Of a DNA stretch of 64,000 bases, positions 30,775 to 42,499 are shown piece by piece. The stretch spans positions 1,134,501 through 1,198,500 of the forward strand of contig JAQFVV010000030.1 in the NCBI GenBank assembly GCA_028023455.1, in the 5' to 3' direction. The notes beneath the pieces are model-generated. The model was not told where the DNA came from. It ran no database searches and saw nothing but the letters and a program-made list of their open reading frames with translations. Position numbers and translations under genes: made by a program. Each line of letters begins with the position of its first letter. Positions within the stretch are counted from its first letter, which is position 1. This DNA comes from Epiperipatus broadwayi. Lineage: Eukaryota; Onychophora; Udeonychophora; Euonychophora; Peripatidae.

Positions 30775-32800
30775 TATTTTATAATGCTGGTTGATGATTA
30801 ATTATTGTAGTTGCTCTTCTGAGTTAGCTGGCTGATCTCTCAATGCTCTCAGAGATTCTCTAATCTCATACTCTTATATCCTTAAATATCATACTTTTTA
30901 TAAATTATTGATATTTCATTTTGTATTTCATTAAATGGACTGGGGTTGATGATGATTTTGCCATCATCCCAGTTCAATTCCATGTTTCATCACTTTTAGA
31001 TTATGATTCAGTGATCAAAAGAAAAATGAAGTTTTTCTTATAGATGACAGCTCATCTTATCTTCTATAAATTTATTGTTATAAATTGGTTTGCATATTTA
31101 TAAAACAATTAGATAATTCTATTAGATTTCAATTAACTTTAAATTTATTGATTTATAATAAGAATTAATGATAATAATTAAAAAACAAAACAAATGATGT
31201 ATGCAATTGATTAAAATCGTAGCCAGTTAAGAAGTATAAATACTATTTCTCTTTAATATATAATAAATTGGATTATCTATTACTCTATAAAATTAATAAC
31301 AAATAAATATATATGGATCACAAAATATGTTTGTAGGATAATGGACAATATAAACTGTTGGACTTTAAGATATCTTCCCTAGTCTTTAAATAAAATATAT
31401 ATAATAAAAATATGACTAAATAAAATTGACTTTATTCATCTATTGATATGAGTTGTAAATAAGCGAACTAGCAGAAAATTGATTGTATTTAGACTCTTCT
31501 ATGCAAATATCCCTACGTTAAATTTTAAATTAAAAGAAAATGAATATTTGAAAATATTAAGTCAGGAATTAATTTATATCACCGGATAAGAGTTTAAACT
31601 AAAAAAAATAAAAATCTCTCCAACCTTTTATTGTGTGGATATACACGTTATTTGATCATGGATTTTAAAATAGAAATATGAACAAACATATTTTTTAACA
31701 AAAATATATATATACAGATATCATGCCATATAAGTGAAAAGTCTCATTTTTCCTTTAACCCACTGTTCCATTATAGCTCCTAATTTCTGATTTAAATGCA
31801 GAGAAATGATTCTTTTTGAAGTGAAGAAGAGACAAATATAAATAATAATAATTGAGGATCTTTTATTCCAACACCTTTCCATTTCATTCAAATACATGCC
31901 CAATTTATTTTATAAAAAGTAGTTAGTTTGATGAGGCAACACTATACACCACTGGTATTCCACTTTTATTTGCAGATATATGAAAACATTTGTCCATTGA
32001 CAAAATTCAGTTACAATCCAAATGACTAATAAATGCTAGCATTTTTCCAAGTCAATAAGGTGAAATTTCAATTACTTAATATCACACAGAAATTAAATTA
32101 ATCAATCTTGTAAAATTCCTTGATCAAAAATACAATATCCATATATACATCATGGGGTTTGTATTTATCACAAATATATAGATGAAATTCCAGATTTTAA
32201 CAATGGGATATTTTATAGCTTAAGTGTAATACAATGAATGTTGATAGTTTTTCTTTCTTCTTTTATAATACATTCTGCCATTTTTTCCTGAAATTTTATC
32301 TACGAACTGCTCTCAACTGAATGGACAGACAGTTTAATTCTTTATTTTTCCATGGTTTTAGAAATTAATCTCATTTAAAATAAAACTGATAATTTTTAAA
32401 GACGAATGTAAAAGCGTCCATTCTGGACAATGACAAAAGTTATAAGAATTTAAGTGTTTCACTTCTATTTATAACATCTTTTTGCCAATGTTAATGTTAA
32501 TAAGACAACTGTTCAATTGAACTTAATTCAGCCTAATAAAATTTGCCTCCATTGAATAAATAAAAATGAAGATTTTAAAAAAATATTGAATACAGTAAAA
32601 AAAAATTTTAGTTTTACAATTTCAATATTATTTTTCATTTTTAACCAAAAACAAATAATTCACATGACATTTTCTATATCTTCTAATAAATATATATTTT
32701 TAATACACATTTTTTTAAAAATATATATCCCATTAAACTAATAAATAAACAAACACATAGAAAAATCAAATATTTAATTTTGTAATAAGTAAGTTGTTAT
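30775..32800. other. AT-rich stretch, nothing recognised
   Basis: No gene, RNA or repeat match was seen. Confidence 0.5.
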
Positions 32801-32807
32801 GGTGAAT

Positions 32808-32905
32808 ATATCACATGACCACCACTTCTTATGCTTATGCACAAGCCTTCTGGCATCCATTGATTACTCTAGCTTGCTGGGTGTTGCTATACGGATAGTG
32901 AATGT
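32808..32905 (+). repeat. Family-A repeat end fragment
   Basis: A short inverted fusion of two family-A ends: atcacatgaccaccacttct (minus-type end) joined to gcacaagccttctggcatcc...agcttgctgggtgt (plus-type). It has no ribozyme part. The 92-codon open frame at 32799-33077 runs through it and is not a gene. Confidence 0.6.
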
Positions 32906-32909
32906 AGTA

Positions 32910-34870
32910 ACAAAACGGATACTAATAATTAATAATAATGATTTTATCCAAGCGATTCATTTAATGATTCACTTAATTATTTTTTTAAAACTGACTACAA
33001 CCAGTTTATTGTTAGATAACAATAATAATAATAAAGAACGTTATTTTAATATTATGGTTGCCATAGCTCATAGTTAACCTTTATAATTCAACACCTCCAT
33101 TATCCATAAATTAAGTCAAATGAAATTAAATAACATTAATATATTTCCCTTTTTATATACTGTAATATACAGTTCAAATCTGTGTAGGTACAGTATATAC
33201 AAATATGTTCCCACATTTATTTTCATTTTATTAATTGGTAAATGAATAGTTTCAATGTTGTTTTTTTACAAACTATACTGCTATTTTTAATAATTCTTTT
33301 TAAAACTTTAAGTTGTGTAATGACTATGGAAATTTTTTTATCTGAAATTCTTAGTGTTGTAATTTTTCCTTATTGTGAGTTTCATATTTATTTAATTCCT
33401 ATTTCATTTTTATAAAGCTTTATTAGTATAGTACAATCATAACAGTCACATTGAATCTTTATAATTTTAATTTTTTTCCATTCTTTTAGTCATACAACTT
33501 TCTAATTGCTTTATAAACTATATATGTCAAATTCTCTGCCCAAAACTGACTAATTATACAAAAGGGTATTATAATTAAATATTTAATTATCAGTGTAGTT
33601 TTGCTATCAGTTTAATTTGCCAATGTTTTCCATCTTCTTAAAATAAATTGTTTTAGCCACTGAAATTTAGAGCTACGTCATAAAATAATAAAGCTTCTTA
33701 TATATATACTTTTAAACTATGTACTTTTGCTTTGTTTATACTTTTTAAAAAACCATTTTAGTTCTTTCAATTATTGATTAAACCAAATTTTCAGTTTCTG
33801 TTTCTTACTATATGCTATGCTTTATTCAACTTAATGATTATTTCGAAAGTATATAATCTTAAGAGTAATATTTGAGCTATCATTGAGTTTAATTTTATTG
33901 AATATCCCCATTTAAAATTTTCTCTTTATCCTCTGAAAATGTATCTAAAGTGACTATCTATTTTTATATTCATAGCTAAAAAAACAAAGATATTCACAAA
34001 TTTTGTAGAGTATTTTTTTAATTCGAAATAAATAAAGTTTTACTTTTTATTAAACAATTTTAAAATTACTATCGGCTACAGATTTTACAAAACAAATCAT
34101 TAAACATTTTTGAATTTAATCTTAATGAATTCTATCTTTATTATATTAATATTTTAACAGTTTTTTAAAAAATCTTTATTAATTGATAAGCTCAGATAAT
34201 GTGTGCATATATATTATTAAATTTCACAAAATGAAATTTTGAAATAAATACTATACATTAAGTTTTCATTTTTAAAATACAATAATTTTAACTTAAAAAT
34301 TTATAAAATTCAATTAAAAAGCATGATTTTGATATTTCTAAAGAAAGAAAAGCGTACTAAATTTTAAAACGTTACTCTACGTCATTTATTTTCCCATTTT
34401 AAATTAATGAGTTATAAAATGGCAAATAGAAATAGGGTGATTATGACGTCGATTAAACATAAAACCGAAATGTTTTTTTTTCCCCTTCAAAGTTAATGTT
34501 TTTTTCCTATATATATATAGATAATGGATAATAATAAATTATAAAAAGTAAATTGCGAAAAAAAAAAAACTTTATCAAAATAATATAATTACAAAATGCG
34601 TAACAGTATCATATGATTACGTAGAGTGATGGTAAAGTAATAAATTATATCAATTTCATACAAAAACATTAATAAATAAGATTTTTTTATTATTTTAGCT
34701 TCAATCCGAAACATATGATTAATGCGTAGACGAATACTTTTTTAAATAAAAGAACATTATTGTTATAAATTATTAAATTCTCTTCTAATTGTTAAAGTTT
34801 TATTATTTTTGAAATTGCTTATAACATGACTAATAAAGATTTGAATGTCACACGTTATTACAATCAAAAA
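32910..34870. other. AT-rich stretch, nothing recognised
   Basis: No gene, RNA or repeat match was seen. Confidence 0.5.
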
Positions 34871-34879
34871 TTTTCATTC

Positions 34880-35260
34880 AACAATCTCGGAAGCCATATT
34901 TAATCTCGTTAATGGTTACGGGAATGTTCTTAGTGCTGCTATCTAGTGCTAGGAAAAGTAAATGTATTCACGTGCGGTCGAAAGGCCGGACTTACGCTCT
35001 CTGACCATTGGTAAAAATGGCGTATGTTAAAGATAGCATCTTCATTGTAAACAGCAGTTTGGTGTCAATCACAAGCAGTTCTTGTAAATAAATTGTACAA
35101 TAAATCCATTACAATTTTATCGTAAATCATTCCAGAGGGCAGCATCATCTCGTTTTGCTCTCGTTTGAAAGAACAAAATGGGATGCGGATCAGCTTGGAT
35201 AATTTTCATTTTTTCACTATGTTGAAAACAAGAGTGTAAAAAGAAAGGTAGGAATTATAT
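34880..35260 (+). promoter_or_regulatory. Less AT-rich, CpG-containing patch: possible promoter or first exon
   Basis: This stretch is visibly richer in G, C and CpG than its surroundings (tcacgtgcggtcgaaaggcc, acttacgctctctgacc). It contains a gcactagatagcag-like site (reverse strand, near 34935-34950), close to the animal CTCF core. A short frame starts at an ATG in a fair context at 35178 (MGCGSAWIIFIFSLC, then stop), and a possible splice donor AAG/GTAGGA lies at 35247-35252. It matches no repeat in the window. It could equally be an unknown transposon end. No downstream exons were recognised. Confidence 0.25.
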
Positions 35261-35264
35261 TATG

Positions 35265-36910
35265 CGAGTACCTATCCAGTTACAAGTACATACTTTAGCA
35301 GCAGAAATTTAATAAATTATTGCTATTTTTATTATAAATGAAGCTTAATTAGCAAGTGGAAGATGGGGCTAGCCCACTTCTTGTTTAGAGTTTTGTTTAC
35401 TGTCCCAGGCGCATTTAGTCTACTAAAAATTAGTTCTCTTCATTATTTTATGGCAAATATTATTTATTTTTACATTTATTTATAACTTTATAAAATTATA
35501 TTTTATATATATTTATTTTTTCGTTTTGTTTTTAACCTCTGGAAACGGAGGATGTTGATTACAATGTAGGCCTCCAATTATATTATAGCGTGCGTGCTGT
35601 TTATTGCCATCAGCAAAGATCCCAGAATTCTCGACTAACGAAATGAAACAAATGAATTTTAAGCGAGATCCTATTTCATATATTACTTTAATTGACTATA
35701 CATTTAATAAATGTTTATTAATAAAGTAATTTGTTACTTTTTAAAATTTTATTTTTCATTTTTTTATTGTTGTTTGCCTCTATATCTATATATAACGTTA
35801 AGCTCGGGGAAGAAAATCTAACCTTATGGCGGTACCTTTAAATATCGAAGTAACTTCTGTGTTCACGTTATCGTTTCTGTTTTATTACTTTTTGATTCTA
35901 CTATGTAAATGAAATTTAATTATTATTTTGTGTACTTTAATAATTTTTTTTTAACAAATAAATTAAACGCTTAATGAGTTTCTTCTTGGAATTTTTAAAA
36001 TTTTAAAAAGAGAAAAGGCTTCGAGAGAAATTAAAATAAATGAAGTAAACTATAATTGCAGAAATAAATAAAATATATATAATGATAGAATACATTAAAA
36101 TATTGATTAATTAAAAAAAAACGAGAAATTATTTTAAAAAATAATTTACATCAATCGCGATAGTGAAAACATGTTCTAAATTTTATGTCCCAAAAGAGAT
36201 TGCGGAATTGTTTTTTTTTATCTATCTTTCATAACTTGGAAATAATGACCAAAGCCTCGCATTTCATTGGAATACCCCCCTCCCCTTTTTTTTTTAATAA
36301 ATGAAAACTGTACCAAAACTGTATTATTGTTATCTTCTGTATATAAGAAACTTTATAATTTCGTCGTTATTTCCAAAATTGTTAGCAATTTTTTTTCTTA
36401 AATATTTACTTAATATCATTTATTGACTATCTGCAACTAATAATAATTATTATTATTCAAACTATTAAAGAATTGTATAGTGTACATAAATAAATGTTAA
36501 GTTTAAGTAGATATATATAAACACGCGCCAAAGAAAACTAAAAATTTCAAGAAATATAACTTTTAAGTCAATAAAAATCTGTAGATTGAGAAGAAAATCA
36601 AAAAAAACAATCCAATATATTAATGCAAACTGTTTAATTTTTATATAAATTTAAAAAAAAATATTGGAATTTTTTCAACATTTTAGCAATATCTTTTGTA
36701 ATTAAATTGATTTAAACTTCAAGTCGTTATAATATTTATACTGTTTTAATGATTGTTTACTTTTAAATCAAGTTATATATTAATATTTCGAAGTATTCAA
36801 ACTTGTTTTAATAATGAGGTGAAAATACAACAGAATTATGCAAAATTTAAAAAATACCACAATAATATTCTTTTTTTTTTGTAAAAAAAAAATTGATTAA
36901 TGGTTTTATT
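35265..36910. other. AT-rich stretch, nothing recognised
   Basis: A few less AT-rich patches (35540-35640, 35800-35880) without a coding-like frame. Confidence 0.45.
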
Positions 36911-37693
36911 TTTTTATTTATTGTACATCTACACTTTAATATAGATCACTTAAATATTAAGTGTAATAATGCTCAACATTAAATGGGTTTATAAGTAACC
37001 ATTAGAAACCAGTCAACACTTGGACAATTCCAATATAGATAACAATCAACAATTTCAAACTGTTGTCAAGGCAACCACCTTTTAACAATAAAGGACTCCC
37101 ACCTTTATTAATGGTCTAATATACTTATATAGACACTAAAGATTGACAATAGTTTGAAATTGTTGATTGTTATCTATATTGAGATTGTCTAAATGTTGAT
37201 TAGTTTCTAATGATTACTTATATACCCATTTAGCCTTGAGCATTATTACACCTCTTATTTAAGTAATACTTTGGGTGCAATTTGAAAATTATAATTGCAG
37301 TTTCAATATTATAATGACTATTTATTAATCTGCCTTCAGAACAGGTTTTATTTACCTATTTAAGGAGGTTTATTTAAATTTCTATCAATAATTTCAATCT
37401 CTGTGGTCAAGTTGCAGCCTTTAATGTCCATATAAGTATATTAGACCATTAATAAAGGTTGGATTTCATCTTTACTGTTAAAAGGAGGTTGCCTTGACAA
37501 CAGTGTAAAATTGTTGATTGTTATCTATATTGGGATTGTCTGTGTTGACTGGTTTCTAATGATTAGTCTTGAGCATTATTATACTTTATAAACAAAGCAA
37601 AACTCTCCATACAGTATTGCCACCCTGTGCCAACCAGAGTAATCAATGAATGCCAGAAGGCTTGTGCATAAAATCCCTATCTAATGCCTACTC

Positions 37694-37752
37694 ATCCAAT
37701 ATCCCCAGACTAGTTTCTGGCTTGTGGCCATCGTCAGTGAAGAGCTTTGGAT
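37694..37752 (-). ncRNA. Complete type-I hammerhead ribozyme, family A (best copy)
   Basis: Minus strand, 5' to 3': outer helix I AUCCAA (37747-37752), internal loop, inner helix CUCUUCA (37738-37744), core CUGACGA (37731-37737; position 7 may be any base), helix II UGGC-CACAA-GCCA with four clean pairs (37718-37730), GAA, ACUAGU, then C37708 at the cut. The 3' strand UGGGGA (37702-37707) and UUGGAU (37694-37699) close both parts of helix I. The internal loop in helix I is where natural hammerheads make their tertiary contact with loop II. Helix III is only ACUAGU, a self-complementary hexamer, so a dimeric ribozyme is plausible. Confidence 0.85.
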
Positions 37753-38149
37753 CTGAGAGCACTGCACCTAGATTTTAGGATCTAATGCAACCCTCCAGCA
37801 CCCACCTTTTATCTCTACTTAACTACAAAACTATGAGAATGAAATTGAAAAACACAAAAATGTTTTCAATCTAAGCTCATAGCTTATATAGTCATATGGG
37901 TCTGAACTCAGTTCATCAACCATACATTTTGATGTCTTTGGTTCTTTAACAACCATAGCCACCACTATCCTATTAGGCAGGATTGGTGTTAAACCATTAA
38001 GCATCACATGATCACTATCTCTTATACTAGCACATATTTGTTTTAAACAAAGCAAAACTCTCCATACAGTTTTGCCACCCTGTGCCAACCAGAATAATCA
38101 ATGAATGCCAGAAGGCTTGTGCATAAAATCCCTATCTAATGCCTACTCA

Positions 38150-38206
38150 TTCAATATCCCCAGACTAGTTTCTGGCTTGTGGCCATCGTCTGTGAAGAGC
38201 TTAAAA
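38150..38206 (-). ncRNA. Mutated hammerhead, family A, first short unit
   Basis: Same helix II and GAAACUAGUC as the best copy, but the core reads CAGACGA (U4 changed to A), and the outer helix I is lost with the 100-bp deletion. The identical change is present in the next unit (about 38506-38562). Activity is not expected. Confidence 0.7.
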
Positions 38207-39003
38207 ACACAAAAATGTTTTCAATCTAAGCTCAATAGCTTATATAGTCATATGGGTCTGAACTCAGTTCATCACCCATACATTTTGGTGTCTTTGGCTC
38301 TTTAACAACCATAGCCACCACTATCCTATTAGGCAGGATTGGTGTTAAACCATTAAGCATCACATGATCACTATCTCTTATACTAGCACATATTTGTTTT
38401 AAACAAAGCAAAACTCTCCATACAGTTTTGCCACCCTGTGCCAACCAGAATAATCAATGAATGCCAGAAGGCTTGTGCATAAAATCCCTATCTAATGCCT
38501 ACTCATTCAATATCCCCAGACTAGTTTCTGGCTTGTGGCCATCGTCTGTGAAGAGCTTAAAAACACAAAAATGTTTTCAATCTAAGCTCAATAGCTTATA
38601 TAGTCATATGGGTCTGAACTCAGTTCATCACCCATACATTTTGGTGTCTTTGGCTCTTTAACAACCATAGCCACCACTATCCTATTAGGCAGGATTGGTG
38701 TTAAACCATTAAGCATCACATGATCACTATCTCTTATACTAGCACATATTTGTTTATAAACAAAGCAAAACTCTCCATATAGTATTGCCACCCTGTGCCA
38801 ACCAGAGTAATCAATGAGAGAGTTTTGCTTTGTTTATAAACAAATATGTGCTAGTATAAGAGATAGTGATCATGTGATGCATTATTATACTTATTATTTA
38901 AGTAATACTTTGGGTGCAATTTGAAAATTATAATTGCAATTTGTAATGTTATAATTCTATTTATTAGTCTGCGTTCAGAACAAGGTATATTTACCTATTT
39001 AAG

Positions 39004-40133
39004 TACGAATTTTAAAATATCATCTACACGGTTTTTCTTTTCAAAATAAAAATAAAATAACACACCAACGTTTCTATTATTCTATAATATAGTCTTTTTC
39101 AAGGAACACTAAAAAATAAAAATACAAATATATAATAAATATAAAATGTCATATATTCCAAACAAATCCAAAAACATTAAAAAGTACTAAAAATTTCTCT
39201 TTATCTCAACACCTTTTCTATTACAAATAATTTCAAAACATCAATTTTTTTATTTTTATATATACCCATCCAAAAATACCCTAAAATATTTAATTAACCA
39301 ATCTATTATTTTCTTTTTTCTTTTCTATTAACATTCTATTTAATTCAGATTTCATTTCACTAATGAAAATTCCTTTCTTTATTCTTCTTTCATAGTATGA
39401 CTTTATAGATTCTAAAGATTTTATTTCAAAATTTTTATGTTTAAATTTATTCATATGATTATAAATAACAGAATTTTTATCATTTCTAATTTATTTTTGT
39501 AGTTCCAACATATGACATCTCTATATTATTTTTAATACAATTCAAACATTTTATTATGTAAATTGAATTCATAATCTTTAAATTATTACATTTCCTATTA
39601 TTATTAATTAAAAAACTTAATTATTAATTAAAACAGCAGTTAAGTGATAAAAATTCTACTATTTATAATCATATGAATAAATTTAAACATAAAGATTTTG
39701 AAATAAAACCTTTAGAATATATAAAGTCATACCATGAAAGAATAATAAAGGAAGGAACTTATATTAGTGAAATCAAACCTGAATTAAATAGAATATTAAG
39801 AGAAAATAAAATAATAGATTTGTTAATTAAATATTTTTAGGGTATTTTTGGATGGGTATCTAAATGTAAAAAATTTGATAATGTTTTGAAATTGTTTGTA
39901 ATGGAAAAGGTGTTGAAATAAAGAGAATTTTTTAGTATTTTTTTAATGTTTTTGGATTTGTGTGGAATATGTGATATTTTATATTTATTATTATTTATTT
40001 GTATTTTAATTTTTTAGTCTCCCTTGAAAAAGACTATATTATAAAATAGTAGAAACATTGATGTGTTGTTTAATTTTTGTAATAGTCATATAAAAACAAG
40101 TTCTAAAGAAAAGTTTGGTGTATTCATTTATAT
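39004..40133. mobile_element. Palindromic element with GIY-YIG remnant (second Penelope-like family)
   Basis: The arms, about 39047-39330 and 39835-40095, are inverted copies; further inward the inverted match continues (39340-39480 against 39650-39740). A 9-bp direct repeat, CTATTTAAG (38995-39003 and 40134-40142), flanks the insertion within family B. The right arm's plus strand has a coding-like stretch, NHMNKFKHKDFEIKPLEYIK then ERIIKEGTYISEIKPELNR (about 39670-39800). This matches the C-terminal part of GIY-YIG nucleases. Near the ends a GACTAT/ATAGT hairpin followed by GAAAC recalls a decayed ribozyme core. Confidence 0.65.
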
Positions 40134-40369
40134 CTATTTAAGGAGGTTTATTTAAACTTCTTTGTATCAATAGTTTCAATCTCTGTGGTCAAATTGCAGT
40201 CTTTAGTGTCTATATAAGTATATTAGACCATTAATAAAGGTGGGATTCCATCTTTATTGTTAAAAGGAGATTGCCTTGACAACAGTTTGAAATTGTTGAT
40301 TGTTGTCTATATTGGGATTGTCTAAGTGTTGATTGGTTTCTAATGGTTTAATGTAGATGTATACATAAA

Positions 40370-42365
40370 TTTACATTTACATAAACATTTTATTTGCATA
40401 TCATTTTCAAAATCTTATTTATCCATTGTAGTTTATTCTATTCTTTCAATCCTTATCATATTTTTTCTATTACGTCTTTTAAATTTTTGGGATCCAGTTT
40501 AGAAAGTTCACTTGCCTGTTTCAGTAATTCTGTCCTGTTGCACTTCTTTTTTGCAGTAAATAAACACTGTATTGTCAGAACATAAAGATATGAGAAATGT
40601 TTTATTTATGAATATTTTGAAAATGAGATGACAAAGTCAAAGACCTTCATCTTAATGGAAGTAACGATGATATTAGATCTATTACATAAGAGCATATTTT
40701 TGTCAGCATGCAAAGCAAACGAGTAGTAATAAATTTTCTTAAAAAATATTTTGTAACTCAAACATAGGTTTTGTGAGAGAAGTAGACTCTATTTATGTTA
40801 TAAATGTTATTTCAAAAATATTCTAAATATATATACGGATGATTATGTTCATTGTAAATGATTGAGAACAGAATACATTAGAGTTACAATTAGACATAGT
40901 GTTTAAATCTTTTAGTAAGAAAGGTTTGATGCAAAAGAAGAGAAAATATGGCATCGAAAGAACTCAAAGTAGATTAAAGAGGCAGCGAGTGATATATATA
41001 TACGAGTATGAGTGTTCGCATTGATTTGTTTTATCATTTAAAAATTTACTTTTTTTTTGTCTGGAGTTAGAAAAGCCATATTCATTTACAAATAGCTGCT
41101 AACGATGATGTTACTATATGAGTGTTCTTGAGTTATGATTTGTTACTATATTACTTTTTTTTTTGTAGAATTTTTCTACACTTTTTATAATAATATTCCT
41201 GTTTGTAATAACTGCTATCATTTTAATACTGAAATAATTTTTCTCCCAACATTAAGATAATGTTGTATATTTTTGAGACTTATTCTTTTCCAGCTTTACT
41301 TGCAATTTTAATTATATATTTTTTAATGTTATTGTTGTCTCTTTTATATATTATTCTGATAAATTCCATTCAGTTTATCAATATGAATATTTTTTTTCAT
41401 ATTCTTAACATTTTTGTACATATTACCTAACTGACAAAAAAAATGTACCATTAAACTGTTACCATTTTTATTCATGTTATCTGTTATAACTGTTTTTAAT
41501 AAAATCTCATCTTTTTATTGATTCCATTCAAGTTCAAATCATTTTCAGAGTTTGAGAATTTTTAAATGATTTATAAATTCTAAGTTAAAATCATCAAATT
41601 CTTTCAGAAATTTACAGTGGCAACTATTATATTATTATTTTTAAGTTTTTGTCTCTCTAGTATTACATTATCACGTATCTTTTCAATTCACTGATCTCGT
41701 TTTGTTTTGAATATATTAAATATATTTAGTCTTGAAATGTATATATATTTTAACTAAAATATAATTCTATTCTGCTGATTCTTCATTGGAATATTTATAT
41801 GCCCATTTCTTTTGTATTTTTTCCAAAAAAAGAAAGAAAGAAGTTATAGAATTCTGAGCACTTCTCTATCAAAATGAGAACTTGTTGGGGCATATATCTC
41901 AATGATCTGCATTTAATATCTTATATGTAATTACTAGTTTTAGCAGAAAAACTTTTTTACCATCATAGCTGTCACTTAGGATAAGTTTTAATAAATAATA
42001 ATATATCCAGATGATAAATTCGTATTCTATGCTGTCCTATTCAATATCTACTATTACTTACTAAAGTTTAAAGCAAGTGGTGAAACAATATGTTGCTAAA
42101 ACAGCAATATGGAAGTTGGAATTGTGACATTTTACTGGCTAATAGCTAATCGTGTTAATCTATTGATATTACTGTCAATGTTGCCAATATCAGTCTTCAA
42201 TCTTTTATTTGTAGTCAATTCCACTCTTATTATAAACGTAATATTTTCAATTTATTGTCCCTTCTTTATTAATTAATTTTAATAATTACTTATTTATAAT
42301 TGTCCAAGAAATTATCACGTACATCATAAATTTTTTTTTTTTCCCATTTAGTTGTAACTTAAAAA
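40370..42365. other. AT-rich stretch, nothing recognised
   Basis: No gene, RNA or repeat match was seen. Confidence 0.5.
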
Positions 42366-42377
42366 ACCTTTTTCTAA

Positions 42378-42487
42378 ACCAATAAAATATTACACGAGTC
42401 CCACGTACATATTACTGTTTTAGCAGCCTTATTCCTTATCTCCAGCTTGTGGCTTTTCATCAGTAAGAAAAATGTATGCTACGAATA
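42378..42487 (-). repeat. Diverged family-A-like fragment with possible 10-bp target duplication
   Basis: A CTTTTTCTAA direct repeat (42368-42377, 42488-42497) flanks 110 bp. The centre, read on the minus strand, has ACUGAUGAAAAGCCACAAGCU, the family-A core and helix II, but the GAAA part is lost. The flanks are T-rich, so the direct repeat could be chance. Confidence 0.45.
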
Positions 42488-42499
42488 CTTTTTCTAATT

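Larger units (their letters stand above)
37591..38880 (-). mobile_element. Family-A tandem array (units of 455, 356 and 357 bp) with inverted end
   Basis: The phrase aacaaagcaaaactctcc starts at 37591, 38046, 38402 and 38759. The first unit is full length (455 bp) with a complete hammerhead. The next two are 356-357 bp, essentially identical to each other, and lack the same roughly 100 bp between the helix-I region and the cttaaaaacac stretch. The array ends with a short partial unit and an inverted copy of the terminus (38817-38880). The paired identical open frames (38105-38305 and 38461-38661 plus; minus counterparts) are the repeat read through. Confidence 0.85.
36915..40362. mobile_element. 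Family-B repeat cluster, interrupted by two insertions
   Basis: Family B is seen at 36915-37590, 38881-39003 and 40134-40362, and is recognised by the phrases caattgcaatttgaaaattataattgc, attagaccattaataaagg and aattgttgattgttatctat. Its left part is a palindrome: arms about 36970-37065 and 37145-37240. The outer ends (tacatctacac near 36924 and gtagatgta near 40350) are also inverted. A family-A array (37591-38880) and a GIY-YIG palindrome (39004-40133) are inserted in it. No coding capacity was seen in B itself. Confidence 0.7.

Noticed and set aside
32799-33077. 92-codon open frame
   Set aside because: It starts inside a family-A end fragment and continues into Asn-rich low-complexity sequence; no motif.
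38105-38661. Two identical 66-codon open frames (and matching minus frames) that could look like a duplicated gene
   Set aside because: They are the 356-bp family-A tandem units read through; the same DNA is non-coding in every other family-A copy.
37591-38880. CRISPR-like regular array
   Set aside because: The repeated units are 356-455 bp without spacers, and the DNA is eukaryotic.
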